Shown piece after piece: positions 1 to 8,959 of a stretch of DNA of 64,000 nucleotides. Position numbers and translations under genes: made by a program. The notes beneath the pieces are model-generated. The model did no database searches and was not told the origin of the DNA. It saw only the letters and a program-made list of their open reading frames with translations. Position 1 is the first letter of the stretch, and each line of letters starts with the position of its first letter. This DNA is from Thauera chlorobenzoica (GTDB lineage Bacteria > Pseudomonadota > Gammaproteobacteria > Burkholderiales > Rhodocyclaceae), in the NCBI RefSeq assembly GCF_001922305.1, contig NZ_CP018839.1:1488001-1552000 (forward strand). The letters run 5' to 3'.

Positions 1-70
1 TAGTGGCTTGCATGAGTGTCTCCTTCCCGTGCCGATGGTTTCGCCATTTCTCGGATATTGCGGATATCTC

Positions 71-1717
71 TCATATTGGCAATGTGAACTGGAATTTCGA
101 TCCGCGCTCTCCGGTTTTCGAAAAAGAGAGCTCTCCGCCATGCGATTCGATGATCGACCGGCAAATCGTGAGCCCGATTCCGAGCCCGTCCGGTTTGGTC
201 GTGAAGTAGGGCTCGAACGCACGTTTTGCTGCGCGCTTCTCGACCCCGATTCCATGGTCCTGGACGAATATTTTCATCGATCTTCCGTCCGGGGAGATTT
301 CATTTCCGATGGTCAGTATGCGCGACTCCGGTTCCATTTCAGACATTGCCTCAATGCCATTTTTCACCAGATTGAACAGGACCTGTTGAATCTCGATCTT
401 GCACAGGGGGACGGGTGGGGGAGAGGGTATCAGCTGCAGATTTACGGTAACGTTGTGCCGGTGGACGTCGAAGCTGAGAAAGGAGAGAGTGTCCTGAATG
501 ACTTCGTTGATATTCTCCGGCGTCCTTTCCGGCGCGTGCTTGCAGACGAAATCCTTCACCCGCCGCAGGATTTCACCAGCCTGATCGAGATGCGTGATCG
601 CCAGGCCGAGCGATTGGGATATCTCCGCGGCTCCGCTGATGTGCTCGAGCCGGAGGCGGCAGCCTTGCAGGTAGTTGAGTGCGGAAACGAGGGGCTGGCC
701 CATCTGGTGTGCCAGCGCGGCAGCCATTCCGGCCATTGCATTGATGCGCCCGAGGCGGGTGAGCTCCGCGTGGCGCAGCCTTTCCAGTTCCTCGATCCGT
801 TTACGGTAGGTGATGTCGGTGAAGGCGGCCACGACCATTTTTTGCCCCTTCAGCTCAAGCAACGATGAACTGACGCTCAGCCATCGCTGCTTGCGACTTT
901 CTTCTTCACGCATGCCGATTTCGATGTTCTTGATCGAATCTTTTTGAACGCCGTGAATCCGCCAGGGCAATCTTTTTTTTGCGACTCTTGTCCCGTCGCT
1001 GAGGAAGAAGCGTTGTGGCAGTTGTTGCCAGGTGATGGGCGGCTTCTCGGGTGTTCCCACCAGTTCGGTGAACTGGCGGTTGGCTTCGAGGATCCTGCCG
1101 CCGTCATCAGTGATCGATATCCCGATTGGAAGCATGTGGAACAGCTTCTCGTATTTTTCCCTGTGCTCATTCGCAACGTCTTCGGCCCGCTTGCGTGTCG
1201 CGACTTCCTGCTCGAGTTTGCTGACATGCTTGTGCAGCTCGAGCGTCCGCTGGTGGACCAGGATTTCCAGTTTCTCGACGCTGGCCTTCAGGTCGTCTTC
1301 GGTGCGCTTGTGTTCGGATATGTCCTGAACGACCCAGATCGAACCGAGACGAGGGTTGGATGAATCGAGCAGGGAACCGGTGACGATGCACCATACGACC
1401 GACCCGTCTTTGCGAATGATTGGGCGTTCGTCCTTGAACGTGTCGTGGCGCTCGAAGAAATGACCATAGTTTTCCCCGATGGTCCGAAATGATTCGTCGG
1501 TTGGATAAAGCAGCCGTACCGATTTGTTGTCGAGCTCACCTCTTGCGTATCCGAATAATTCCTCGAACCGGGTATTGCAGCGAACGAACGCACGATTGCG
1601 CAGATGGCAAATCGCCAGCGGTGTGTTGCGAAAGATGACTTCGTAACCGGTGGCGGAATCGTTCCCGTGGTCCACTTCCATTTCCGCTTCGGTTGATGCA
1701 ATTGCGTTTCCACTCAC
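71..1717 (-). CDS. PAS-PAS sensor histidine kinase, soluble
   Basis: Signal-sensing autokinase of a two-component system, 548 residues with no membrane segment, so probably cytoplasmic. PAS domain 1 is about residues 22-135, followed by a coiled-coil linker (about 138-190), PAS domain 2 (about 190-305), a HisKA dimerisation domain with the phosphoacceptor at H337 (AHQMGQPL), and an ATPase domain with N box (NLVKNGIEAM, about 449-458), G1 (DHGIGV) and G2 (GLGIGLTI, about 511-518). The layout resembles the FixL/TodS/DctB kinases, which usually read AHEINQPL; here the residue after the histidine is Q instead of E. The start is a GTG with GGAGG about 11 bases upstream. It diverges from the DUF1302 operon at 2079; no response regulator lies within the window, so its partner is either off the left edge or elsewhere. 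Confidence 0.9.
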   Translation of the reverse strand: MSGNAIASTEAEMEVDHGNDSATGYEVIFRNTPLAICHLRNRAFVRCNTRFEELFGYARGELDNKSVRLLYPTDESFRTIGENYGHFFERHDTFKDERPIIRKDGSVVWCIVTGSLLDSSNPRLGSIWVVQDISEHKRTEDDLKASVEKLEILVHQRTLELHKHVSKLEQEVATRKRAEDVANEHREKYEKLFHMLPIGISITDDGGRILEANRQFTELVGTPEKPPITWQQLPQRFFLSDGTRVAKKRLPWRIHGVQKDSIKNIEIGMREEESRKQRWLSVSSSLLELKGQKMVVAAFTDITYRKRIEELERLRHAELTRLGRINAMAGMAAALAHQMGQPLVSALNYLQGCRLRLEHISGAAEISQSLGLAITHLDQAGEILRRVKDFVCKHAPERTPENINEVIQDTLSFLSFDVHRHNVTVNLQLIPSPPPVPLCKIEIQQVLFNLVKNGIEAMSEMEPESRILTIGNEISPDGRSMKIFVQDHGIGVEKRAAKRAFEPYFTTKPDGLGIGLTICRSIIESHGGELSFSKTGERGSKFQFTLPI

Positions 1718-2036
1718 GGAGCCTGCCTCCTCTGCCTCTGTGCATCGTTTGATCGTGACCCGCAGGCTCTACTGCGCTGCGGACGCTCGGGCGGCCCTGT
1801 TTTCGCGAGAACCTGCTTTCTTCCGGGGCTGTGCCCGGAGTCGGGCATGGACATAGGGTTGCCCCTAGGTGTTCGAGTGCTAGCACCAATTGCCGGTTCT
1901 CTGCAAGGTCCTTAGCTTACATCCATGGGCGCATGGCTGAGCGGTCCCGGAAAATCATCGCCTGAAGTCGCTTCGGAGCGTCACGGGATGGCTGGAGCGT
2001 GATCCACGGGGCGACAAACATAATCAGAACATCTCA
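1718..2036. other. Divergent intergenic region, kinase / DUF1302 operon
   Basis: About 320 bases without a convincing reading frame between two divergent genes. It must hold the promoters of both. A CATAAT hexamer at 2019-2024 is a possible -10 element for the rightward operon, but no good -35 hexamer sits at the proper distance. A 10-bp palindrome GTGCTAGCAC lies at 1877-1886. Nothing else is recognisable. Confidence 0.4.
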
Positions 2037-2054
2037 ACTGAACGGTCGTTCAGT
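2037..2054. promoter_or_regulatory. Perfect palindrome, candidate TetR-type operator
   Basis: ACTGAACG-GT-CGTTCAGT: two perfect 8-bp inverted arms around a 2-base centre, ending 24 bases before the ATG of the DUF1302 gene and just downstream of a possible -10 hexamer at 2019. The form (short GAACG/CGTTC half-sites, 2-base spacing) is typical of operators bound by TetR-family repressors of lipid or xenobiotic genes. No regulator gene of that family is adjacent, so the binding protein is unknown. Confidence 0.55.
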
Positions 2055-2078
2055 GTGAGGATAACACCAGGAGGAAGC

Positions 2079-3773
2079 ATGGAGGCAAGAAGTAAGCTGG
2101 AGCGACGCCAGTGCGGTAGCAGGGCGGCGAGAAAGGGGCTTGCAGCGTTCGTGATCGGTGTGCTCGGCATGGGCGGAACGGCTATTCCTGAGGCGCATGC
2201 GTTCACCATCGACACGGGCAATTCCGACCTGTCGGTGCGCTGGGACAACACGCTCAAGTACAACGCGAGCTGGCGGGTCGAGGAGGCGGACGGGCGCGGT
2301 CCCGCCTCGGATGCGGGGGCGCAGATCAACACCAACGACGGCGACCGCAATTTCAGCCGCGGCCTGATTTCGAACCGTCTCGACCTGCTCTCCGAATTCG
2401 ATCTGCGCTACCGCAACAACATGGGTTTCCGCGTCAGCGGCGCCGCCTGGTACGACCAGGTGTACAACGAATCGAACGACCGCAGCCAACGTTACGCCTG
2501 GTCGCTCAACCAGCGCTCGGCCGATTTCGACGAATTCACCACCGCCACCGAAAAACTCCACGGGCGCAAGGCGGAGTTCCTCGACGCCTTCGTCTATGGG
2601 CGCACCGAGATCGCCGGCAAGGGCCTGAACCTGAAGGCGGGGCGCTTCACCCAGCTCTACGGCGAGACCCTGTTCTTCGGCGCCAACGGCATCGCCGGCG
2701 CCCAGACCCCGCTCGATCTGGCCCGTGCGCTGTCGGTGCCGAACTCGCAGTTCAAGGAAGTCGCGCGCCCGGTCGGCCAGGTCTCGGCGCAGCTGCAGCT
2801 CAGCCCCGACCTCTCGATCGGCGCCTACTACCAGTACGAATGGCGCGACTCGCGCCTGCCGGGGGCGGGCAGCTACTTCGCCTTCGCCGACTTCCCCGGC
2901 GCCGGCGGCGAGTTCCTGTACGGGCCGTTCGGGCCGAACGGCACGCTGCGCCGGGGCGATGACCTGGATGCGAAGGACTCCGGTCAGGGCGGTATTCAGG
3001 TCAAGTTCCGTGCCGGCGACACCGAGTACGGGCTGTACGCCGCCCAGTTCCACGACAAGCTGCCGCAATTCTACATCCGGCCCGGGGTGAACGCCGATCC
3101 GGGGCGCGGCATCGATGGCGACTACGTCCTCGTCTATGCGGAGAACATCCGCACCATCGGCGCCAGCTTTGCCACGCTGGTGGGGGAGACCAACGTCTCG
3201 GGCGAACTGTCGTTCCGTGAAAACCAGCCGCTGGTCGCCACGGGCAACGTCGCGCTCGGCCTGGGCGGGGCGGACAACGACGATGATGCCACCTTTCCGA
3301 AAGGCAAGACGATGCACCTGAGCCTGTCGGCAATCAGTGTGTTGCCGGCCAATGCGCTGTGGGACGGGGCCGCCTTCGTCGGCGAGTTCGCCTACAACCG
3401 GGTGCTCAGCGTCACCGACAACCGGGCCGCGCTCGACCCGAATGCCACCCGCGAAGCCAGCGCGATCCAGTTCGTGTTCACGCCGGAATATTTCCAGGTC
3501 ATGCCCGGGCTCGATCTGCAGGTGCCGATCGGCGTCAACTACGGCCTGGCCGGACGCTCCTCGGTCAATGGCGTGCTGTTTCCGGCGGAGAACGGCGGCA
3601 GCCTGAGCATCGGGGTGAAGGCCGATTACCGCAAGACCTGGCAGGGCGGGCTGAACTACACCCACTACGTCGGCTCCTCGGGTTCGATCGTCAATCCGGC
3701 CGGCGAGCTGTCCTATGACAATTTCCACGGCGACCGCGACTTCGTGTCGCTCACGATCCAGCGCACGTTCTGA
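2079..3773 (+). CDS. DUF1302 family envelope protein, probable outer-membrane barrel
   Basis: 564 residues. A basic N-terminus and hydrophobic stretch ending near an AHA|F site (about residues 1-36) form a signal peptide. The mature part alternates polar and hydrophobic residues, is rich in Y/F/W and G, and ends with F (SLTIQRTF), as expected of an outer-membrane beta-barrel. The first mature residues (NSDLSVRWDNTLKYNASWRV) are the family's recognisable entry motif. The family has no settled biochemical role; it is almost always found beside DUF1329 proteins and MMPL permeases. I chose the ATG at 2079, preceded by AGGAGG at 6 bases, over an upstream in-frame GTG at 2055. It is the first gene of a probable five-gene operon running to 9397. 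Confidence 0.88.
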   Translation: MEARSKLERRQCGSRAARKGLAAFVIGVLGMGGTAIPEAHAFTIDTGNSDLSVRWDNTLKYNASWRVEEADGRGPASDAGAQINTNDGDRNFSRGLISNRLDLLSEFDLRYRNNMGFRVSGAAWYDQVYNESNDRSQRYAWSLNQRSADFDEFTTATEKLHGRKAEFLDAFVYGRTEIAGKGLNLKAGRFTQLYGETLFFGANGIAGAQTPLDLARALSVPNSQFKEVARPVGQVSAQLQLSPDLSIGAYYQYEWRDSRLPGAGSYFAFADFPGAGGEFLYGPFGPNGTLRRGDDLDAKDSGQGGIQVKFRAGDTEYGLYAAQFHDKLPQFYIRPGVNADPGRGIDGDYVLVYAENIRTIGASFATLVGETNVSGELSFRENQPLVATGNVALGLGGADNDDDATFPKGKTMHLSLSAISVLPANALWDGAAFVGEFAYNRVLSVTDNRAALDPNATREASAIQFVFTPEYFQVMPGLDLQVPIGVNYGLAGRSSVNGVLFPAENGGSLSIGVKADYRKTWQGGLNYTHYVGSSGSIVNPAGELSYDNFHGDRDFVSLTIQRTF

Positions 3774-3801
3774 TTCTTATAAAACGACCGAGGAGATCAA
3801 G

Positions 3802-5154
3802 ATGCTGAAAAAGACCTTGCTGTGTGTCTCCATCCTGGCGCTGAGCGCCGGCATGCAGAGCACGATGGCCGCGGTGAGCGCGGACGAAGCGGCCAAGCTC
3901 AAAACCTGGCTGACGCCGCTCGGCGGCGAAAAAGCCGGCAACAAGGACGGGACCATCCCGGCGTGGACGGGCGGGCAGACCGGCCCGGTCGCGGGGCCGA
4001 AAGTGGGCGACATCCCGGTGAGCCTCTTCCCGAATGAAAAGCCGTTTCTGCAGATCACCGCGGCGAACATGGCCCAGCATGCGGACAAGCTTTCCGAAGG
4101 CACGCAGGCGCTGCTCAAAAAATTCCCGGAAAGCTTCAAGGTGAACGTGTATCCGAGTCACCGCACGATGGCCGCGCCGGCTTACGTCTATGACAACACT
4201 TTCAGAAATGCGACGGAGTGCAAGCTCGTGGACGGCGGTCGCTCAGTCACTGGCTGTTTCGGTGGCATTCCGTTCCCGATCCCGCAAACTGGAGTCGAAG
4301 TGGTCTGGAACCATCTGCTGCGCATCGAGCCGGAATCGATGTCGTACGGTTTCAAGAATTTCGTGGGCTCGGTTGATGGGGCGCGCACGTTGGCGACGCG
4401 CAACGATCAGCACTTCCAATATCCCTATTATTACAATGACGGTGCGGCTGATAAGTGGTCGGGCGAATATTCCCTGATGCGTTTCAATACCACGGCGCCC
4501 TCCTTCAAGGTGGGCGAATCGATGGTGATCCGTGACAGTATCGATCCGGACAACGCGCGCAAAACATGGCAGTACCTGGTCGGCCAGCGCAGGGTGCGGC
4601 GCGCGCCGACGGTCGCCTACGACACGCCGGACTTCGTCGCCTCGGGTGCGAACTATTTCGATGAGGTGATCGGTTTCTTCGGCCATCCCGACCGCTACGA
4701 ATGGAAGCTCCTCGGCAAGCAGGAGTTGTACGTGCCGTACAACAACAACGCATTCGTGACCGCCGGTGAGGACGAAGCTTTTATCAAGCATCATGCCAAT
4801 CCGGACCTGATCCGCTGGGAACTGCACCGGGTATGGGCCGTCGAGGCAACGGTCTCAGCCGGGAAGCGTCACGCGGTGCCCAAACGGCGGTTCTATTTTG
4901 ACGAAGATAGTTATGCGTTACTGATGCTCGACGGCTTCGACGCCGAGGGCACGCTGTGGCGTACATCGCAACTCCTGCCGTTCGTCGTGCCGTCGGTACC
5001 GGCTGTGCTCGTGAAACCGGTCATTGTCTATAACCTGCAGGCGGGCACGATGAGCGCGGTGCAGGCCCTCAACGGCGAAGCCTTTAATGTCGTCACGCGT
5101 CGGCCGGAGACCTTCTTCACCGGTGACTCGATCGCCGCCGACGCTGCACGCTGA
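3802..5154 (+). CDS. DUF1329 family periplasmic protein
   Basis: 450 residues. The start ATG at 3802 follows GAGGAGATCAAG and opens a signal peptide (MLKKTLLCVSILALSAG, cleavage near residue 22). The mature N-terminus (SADEAAKLKTWLTPLGGEKA, then NKDGTIPAWTGG) is the signature of DUF1329. Members are thought to be periplasmic and have been compared with lipid-carrying LolB/LolA-like folds, but the substrate is unknown. The gene follows the DUF1302 gene by 28 bases and precedes the YCF48 gene by 91; these pairs recur together in many proteobacteria. Codon use from about 4180 to 4500 is a little less GC-rich than its neighbours. Family assignment is secure; role is inferred from context only. 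Confidence 0.9.
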   Translation: MLKKTLLCVSILALSAGMQSTMAAVSADEAAKLKTWLTPLGGEKAGNKDGTIPAWTGGQTGPVAGPKVGDIPVSLFPNEKPFLQITAANMAQHADKLSEGTQALLKKFPESFKVNVYPSHRTMAAPAYVYDNTFRNATECKLVDGGRSVTGCFGGIPFPIPQTGVEVVWNHLLRIEPESMSYGFKNFVGSVDGARTLATRNDQHFQYPYYYNDGAADKWSGEYSLMRFNTTAPSFKVGESMVIRDSIDPDNARKTWQYLVGQRRVRRAPTVAYDTPDFVASGANYFDEVIGFFGHPDRYEWKLLGKQELYVPYNNNAFVTAGEDEAFIKHHANPDLIRWELHRVWAVEATVSAGKRHAVPKRRFYFDEDSYALLMLDGFDAEGTLWRTSQLLPFVVPSVPAVLVKPVIVYNLQAGTMSAVQALNGEAFNVVTRRPETFFTGDSIAADAAR

Positions 5155-5245
5155 TCTTCACCTTTCAGATCGGGTTTTTCGTTGTTGAACGACGTTCCGT
5201 CCACGGCGCGGCCCCCCGGGCCTGCTGCCGGGTGACGGAGCGCGC

Positions 5246-6400
5246 ATGAGAGTAGGCCACATGGTTCTGAACATTGCGCTGCGGCCCCTGGTGGCGGCCA
5301 CCCTTTTGAGCTTGATCTGCCCGCTGGCGACCGCTGCGACCGCTGCGCCGGCCGCGGCCGCGCCGGCGACGACCGGCCAGCCGGTGCCGGACCTGCTGGA
5401 GCTGCCGGCCCGTGCCGATGTGCGCGCCACCAGCACGGTCCAGCTGGCGGTGACCCGGGCGGGCGAGCGGCTGGTGTCGGTGGGCGCGCGCGGCACCGTG
5501 CTGCTGTCGGACGACGGCGGAGCGAGCTGGCGCCAGGCGCGCGCGGTGCCCGCGAGCGTGGCGCTCACCGACGTCTGCTTCGTCGATGACCAACGGGGCT
5601 GGGCGGTCGGCCACAGCGGCATCGTGCTGCATTCGCGCGATGGGGGCGAAACCTGGGTGCGCCAGCTCGACGGCCGCCAGGGCGCACAGGCGGCGCTCGA
5701 AGAAGCCCGCGCGCTCGAAGCGGCGGGCGCGGACGGGGCCGAGCGACGCCTGCGTGAGGCCCAGGCGATGGTCGAGGACGGCCCGGACAAGCCGCTGCTG
5801 GGCGTGCATTTTGCCGACGCACGCCGCGGCTGGGCAGTCGGCGCCTACGGCCTGGCGCTCACCACCGACGATGGCGGCCAGTCCTGGCAGGCCTTCATCG
5901 CGCGCCTGCCCAACCCGCGCGGCAAGCACCTTTATCAGGTGCGCGCCGACGGCGCCCGCCTGCTCATCGCCGGCGAGCAGGGCGCGCTGTTTCGCTCGGA
6001 CGATGGCGGGGCATCGTTTGCCGAAGTGCGCACCCCCTACCCGGGCACCTTCTTCGGCGTCCTCGCGCTCGGGCCGGACACGCTCTTGGCCTACGGCCTG
6101 CGGGGCAACGTCTGGCGCAGCGGCGATGGGGGCGCGAACTGGGCGCAGATCGCCCTCGACCAGGAAATCACCCTCACCAGCGGCCTGCGCCTGGCCGACG
6201 GCGCCGTCGTGCTCGCCGACGAGAGCGGGCGCCTGCTGCGCAGCGACGATCAGGGGCGCAGCTTTCGCGCGCTCGAGGCCAAGGCCCCCAACGCGGTCAC
6301 CGCCCTGGTGCAGATCGAGGGCGGCGCCCTGGTGCTGTCCGGCGCACGCGGCCTGAACCGCGTCGATGCCGCTCAACTCGTCGTTACGGAACGCAAATAA
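5246..6400 (+). CDS. YCF48-like beta-propeller, periplasmic
   Basis: 384 residues. A long signal peptide (about 1-33) leads into a repeated propeller. Blades carry the BNR/Asp-box pattern S-x-D-x-G-x-x-W or close variants (LLSDDGGASW, LHSRDGGETW, LTTDDGGQSW, FRSDDGGASF, WRSGDGGANW, LRSDDQGRSF), about six or seven in all, together with WAVG turns typical of the photosystem II assembly factor YCF48. Here the protein has nothing to do with photosynthesis: the family is a regular member of DUF1302-DUF1329-MMPL clusters and probably acts as a periplasmic scaffold. ACGGAG precedes the start. The stop codon overlaps the ATG of the permease gene (TAATG), so the two are translationally coupled. Confidence 0.88.
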   Translation: MRVGHMVLNIALRPLVAATLLSLICPLATAATAAPAAAAPATTGQPVPDLLELPARADVRATSTVQLAVTRAGERLVSVGARGTVLLSDDGGASWRQARAVPASVALTDVCFVDDQRGWAVGHSGIVLHSRDGGETWVRQLDGRQGAQAALEEARALEAAGADGAERRLREAQAMVEDGPDKPLLGVHFADARRGWAVGAYGLALTTDDGGQSWQAFIARLPNPRGKHLYQVRADGARLLIAGEQGALFRSDDGGASFAEVRTPYPGTFFGVLALGPDTLLAYGLRGNVWRSGDGGANWAQIALDQEITLTSGLRLADGAVVLADESGRLLRSDDQGRSFRALEAKAPNAVTALVQIEGGALVLSGARGLNRVDAAQLVVTERK

Positions 6401-8940
6401 TGGCTGTCGCACATTCCCTTCCGGCCGAAGCGGTGATCGCCAACCTGGCCGACTTCGATGCGCGTTCGGGCTCGCTGGCCGAGCGCGTGCTGTTCAACAA
6501 CCGCCTGGTGATCGTCCTGCTGTGCCTGCTGGCCACGCTGGTGCTCGGCTATCAGGCGCTCGGACTGAAGTTGAACGCCGCGTTCGACAAGATGATCCCG
6601 ACCAGCCACCCGTACGTCGTCAATTTCCTCGACAACCGCAGCCAGCTCGCGGGCATGGGCAACAGCCTGCGCATCGCCGTGGCGGTGAGCGAAGGGGACA
6701 TCTTCGACGCACAGTACCTCGACACCGTGCGCAAGCTCAGCGACGAGCTGTTCCTGCTGCCCGGCGTCGATCGCCCCTACATGAAATCCCTGTGGGCACC
6801 CGCGGTGCGCTGGACCGGAGTCACCGAGGAAGGGCTCGACGGCGGCCCGGTGATCCCGGACGACTACGACGGCTCGCCCGAATCGATCGAGCAGGTGCGG
6901 GTCAATGTCGAGCGCTCGGGCGAGATCGGCCAGCTCGTGGCGGCCAACTATCAGTCGAGCATCCTGCTCGTGCCGCTGCAGGACAGGATCGCCGAGACCG
7001 GCGAGCGCATCGACTACCACGCGCTCTCGCAGCGCATCGAGGCGCTGCGGGCGAAATACGAGTCGGACACGATCCGCATCCACGTCACCGGTTTCGCCAA
7101 GGTGGTGGGCGATCTGATCGAGGGCCTGCTGCAGGTGATGGTGTTCTTCGCCATGGCGATCGTGATCTGTACCGCGGTGCTGTACTGGTACACCCGCTGC
7201 CTGCGCAGCACGCTCCTGGTGGTGTCGTGCTCGGTGGTGGCCGTGGTGTGGCTGCTGGGCCTGTTGCCCACGCTGGGCTACGAGCTCGACCCCTACTCGG
7301 TGCTGGTGCCCTTTCTCGTCTTCGCCATCGGCATGAGCCACGGCGCGCAGAAGATGAACGGCATCATGCAGGACATCGGCCGCGGCACGCACAAGCTGGT
7401 GGCGGCGCGCTACACCTTCCGCCGCCTGTTCCTGGCCGGCATGACCGCGCTCTTGGCCAACGCGGTGGGCTTCGCGGTGCTGATGGTGATCGACATCCAG
7501 GTCATCCAGGATCTGGCGATCACTGCCAGCATCGGGGTGGCAGTGCTGATCTTCACCAACCTCGTGCTGCTGCCGATCCTGCTCTCCTACACCGGGGTGA
7601 GTCCGATGGCGGCCCAGCGCAGCCTGAAGGCCGAGCTCATGGAGGCCAGCGGGACGCATGACAAGCACCCGTTCTGGGCCTTCCTCGATCTCTTCACGCA
7701 GCGTAAGTGGGCCTCCATCGCGGTGCTGGCCGGGCTGGCGATGGGCGCGGTGGGGCTCGCGGTGAGCTTTCAGCTCAAGATCGGCGACATCGACCCGGGC
7801 GCGCCCGAGCTGCGCCCGGACTCGCGCTACAACCGCGACAACGCCTTCATGACCGCCAACTACGCCGCGAGCAGCGACGTGTACATCGTCATGGTGCGCA
7901 CGCCCCAGTACGCCTGCGGCCAGTACGACACGCTGATGGCGGTCGATGCGCTCGAGCGCGAGCTGCAGCAGCTGCCCGGGGTGGAGACGACCAGCTCGCT
8001 GGCCGGGCTGGCCAAAGTGGCCAACGCGGGCATGAACGAGGGCAGCCTGAAGTGGTTCGAGATCCCGCGCTCGCAGGACATGTTGAACGCGATCATCACC
8101 CGCGCCCCGCGCGAGATGTTCAACCAGAACTGCGATCTGCTCACCGTCTATGCCTACCTGAAGGATCACAAGGCCGACACGCTCAAAAGCGTGGTCGAGG
8201 TGGTCGAAGCCTTCGCCGCGCGCCACGGCACCGAGGAGGTGCGCTTTCTGAACGCGGCGGGCAACGCCGGCATCGAGGCCGCGACCAACATCGTGGTGAG
8301 GAAGGCCAACGTGCAGATGCTGTTCCTGGTCTATGCGGCGGTGATCGTGCTCGCGTTCATCGCCTTCCGCTCGTGGCGGGCGGTGGTGTGTGCGGTGGTG
8401 CCGCTGACGATCACCTCGATGCTGTGCGAAGCGCTGATGGTGTGGCTCGACATCGGCGTCAAGGTCGCCACCTTGCCGGTGATCGCGCTCGGGGTCGGGG
8501 TCGGCGTCGATTACGCGCTCTACGTGATGACGGTCACCCTGGCCCGGCTCAAGGAAGGCATGAGCCTGTCGGACGCCTATTACAAGGCGCTCACCTTCAC
8601 CGGCAAGGTGGTGGTGCTCACCGGCATCACACTCGGCATCGCCGTCGCGACGTGGGCGTTCTCGCCGATCAAGTTCCAGGCCGACATGGGCATCCTGCTC
8701 GCGTTCATGTTCATCTGGAACATGCTCGGTGCGCTGATCCTGCTGCCCGCGCTCGGGCATTTCCTGCTGCGGCCGAAACAGGCCGCGCAGCAAGACCGTA
8801 CAGACCTTGCCGACGTGGCCGATGCGCGGACCGCAGGGTATGCGGCTCCCGCCGCGGTGCGCTCGTCCGCAAGCCCCGAGCTCGAGCAACGCGAGCCGGT
8901 GGAGAGCGCTGCTGCGGTTCTCCAAGAATCCACGATTTGA
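6400..8940 (+). CDS. MMPL/RND-superfamily inner-membrane permease
   Basis: 846 residues in the two-half RND layout: a transmembrane helix near residues 30-50, a periplasmic loop to about 240, five helices (about 245-405), a second helix near 440, a second periplasmic loop, and five more helices (about 640-800). The second half has GVGVGVDYALY with the Asp-Tyr pair at 704-705, the proton-relay residues of MmpL-type exporters. The equivalent place in the first half reads GMSHGAQ (S313-H314). Relatives move lipids, hopanoids or other hydrophobic compounds across the envelope using the proton gradient. With the preceding barrel-like and periplasmic proteins it could form a continuous route across the envelope; direction and cargo are unknown. 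Shares one base with the YCF48 stop. Confidence 0.9.
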   Translation: MAVAHSLPAEAVIANLADFDARSGSLAERVLFNNRLVIVLLCLLATLVLGYQALGLKLNAAFDKMIPTSHPYVVNFLDNRSQLAGMGNSLRIAVAVSEGDIFDAQYLDTVRKLSDELFLLPGVDRPYMKSLWAPAVRWTGVTEEGLDGGPVIPDDYDGSPESIEQVRVNVERSGEIGQLVAANYQSSILLVPLQDRIAETGERIDYHALSQRIEALRAKYESDTIRIHVTGFAKVVGDLIEGLLQVMVFFAMAIVICTAVLYWYTRCLRSTLLVVSCSVVAVVWLLGLLPTLGYELDPYSVLVPFLVFAIGMSHGAQKMNGIMQDIGRGTHKLVAARYTFRRLFLAGMTALLANAVGFAVLMVIDIQVIQDLAITASIGVAVLIFTNLVLLPILLSYTGVSPMAAQRSLKAELMEASGTHDKHPFWAFLDLFTQRKWASIAVLAGLAMGAVGLAVSFQLKIGDIDPGAPELRPDSRYNRDNAFMTANYAASSDVYIVMVRTPQYACGQYDTLMAVDALERELQQLPGVETTSSLAGLAKVANAGMNEGSLKWFEIPRSQDMLNAIITRAPREMFNQNCDLLTVYAYLKDHKADTLKSVVEVVEAFAARHGTEEVRFLNAAGNAGIEAATNIVVRKANVQMLFLVYAAVIVLAFIAFRSWRAVVCAVVPLTITSMLCEALMVWLDIGVKVATLPVIALGVGVGVDYALYVMTVTLARLKEGMSLSDAYYKALTFTGKVVVLTGITLGIAVATWAFSPIKFQADMGILLAFMFIWNMLGALILLPALGHFLLRPKQAAQQDRTDLADVADARTAGYAAPAAVRSSASPELEQREPVESAAAVLQESTI

Positions 8941-8959
8941 TCCCACCCTGGAGCTGGAT

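Noticed and set aside
1870..1900. Possible sigma-54 promoter near the GTGCTAGCAC palindrome
   Set aside because: The GG/GC doublets at -24/-12 do not both match at the required spacing.
6373..8946. Very long antisense reading frame opposite the MMPL permease (more than 850 codons)
   Set aside because: It mirrors the permease codon pattern, is rich in His/Arg/Gln/Glu with no family resemblance, and has no ribosome-binding site. The same holds for long antisense frames at 2034-3728, 9388-11229, 12961-14856, 17105-19720, 26416-29814 and 35194-37659, all expected in GC-rich DNA.
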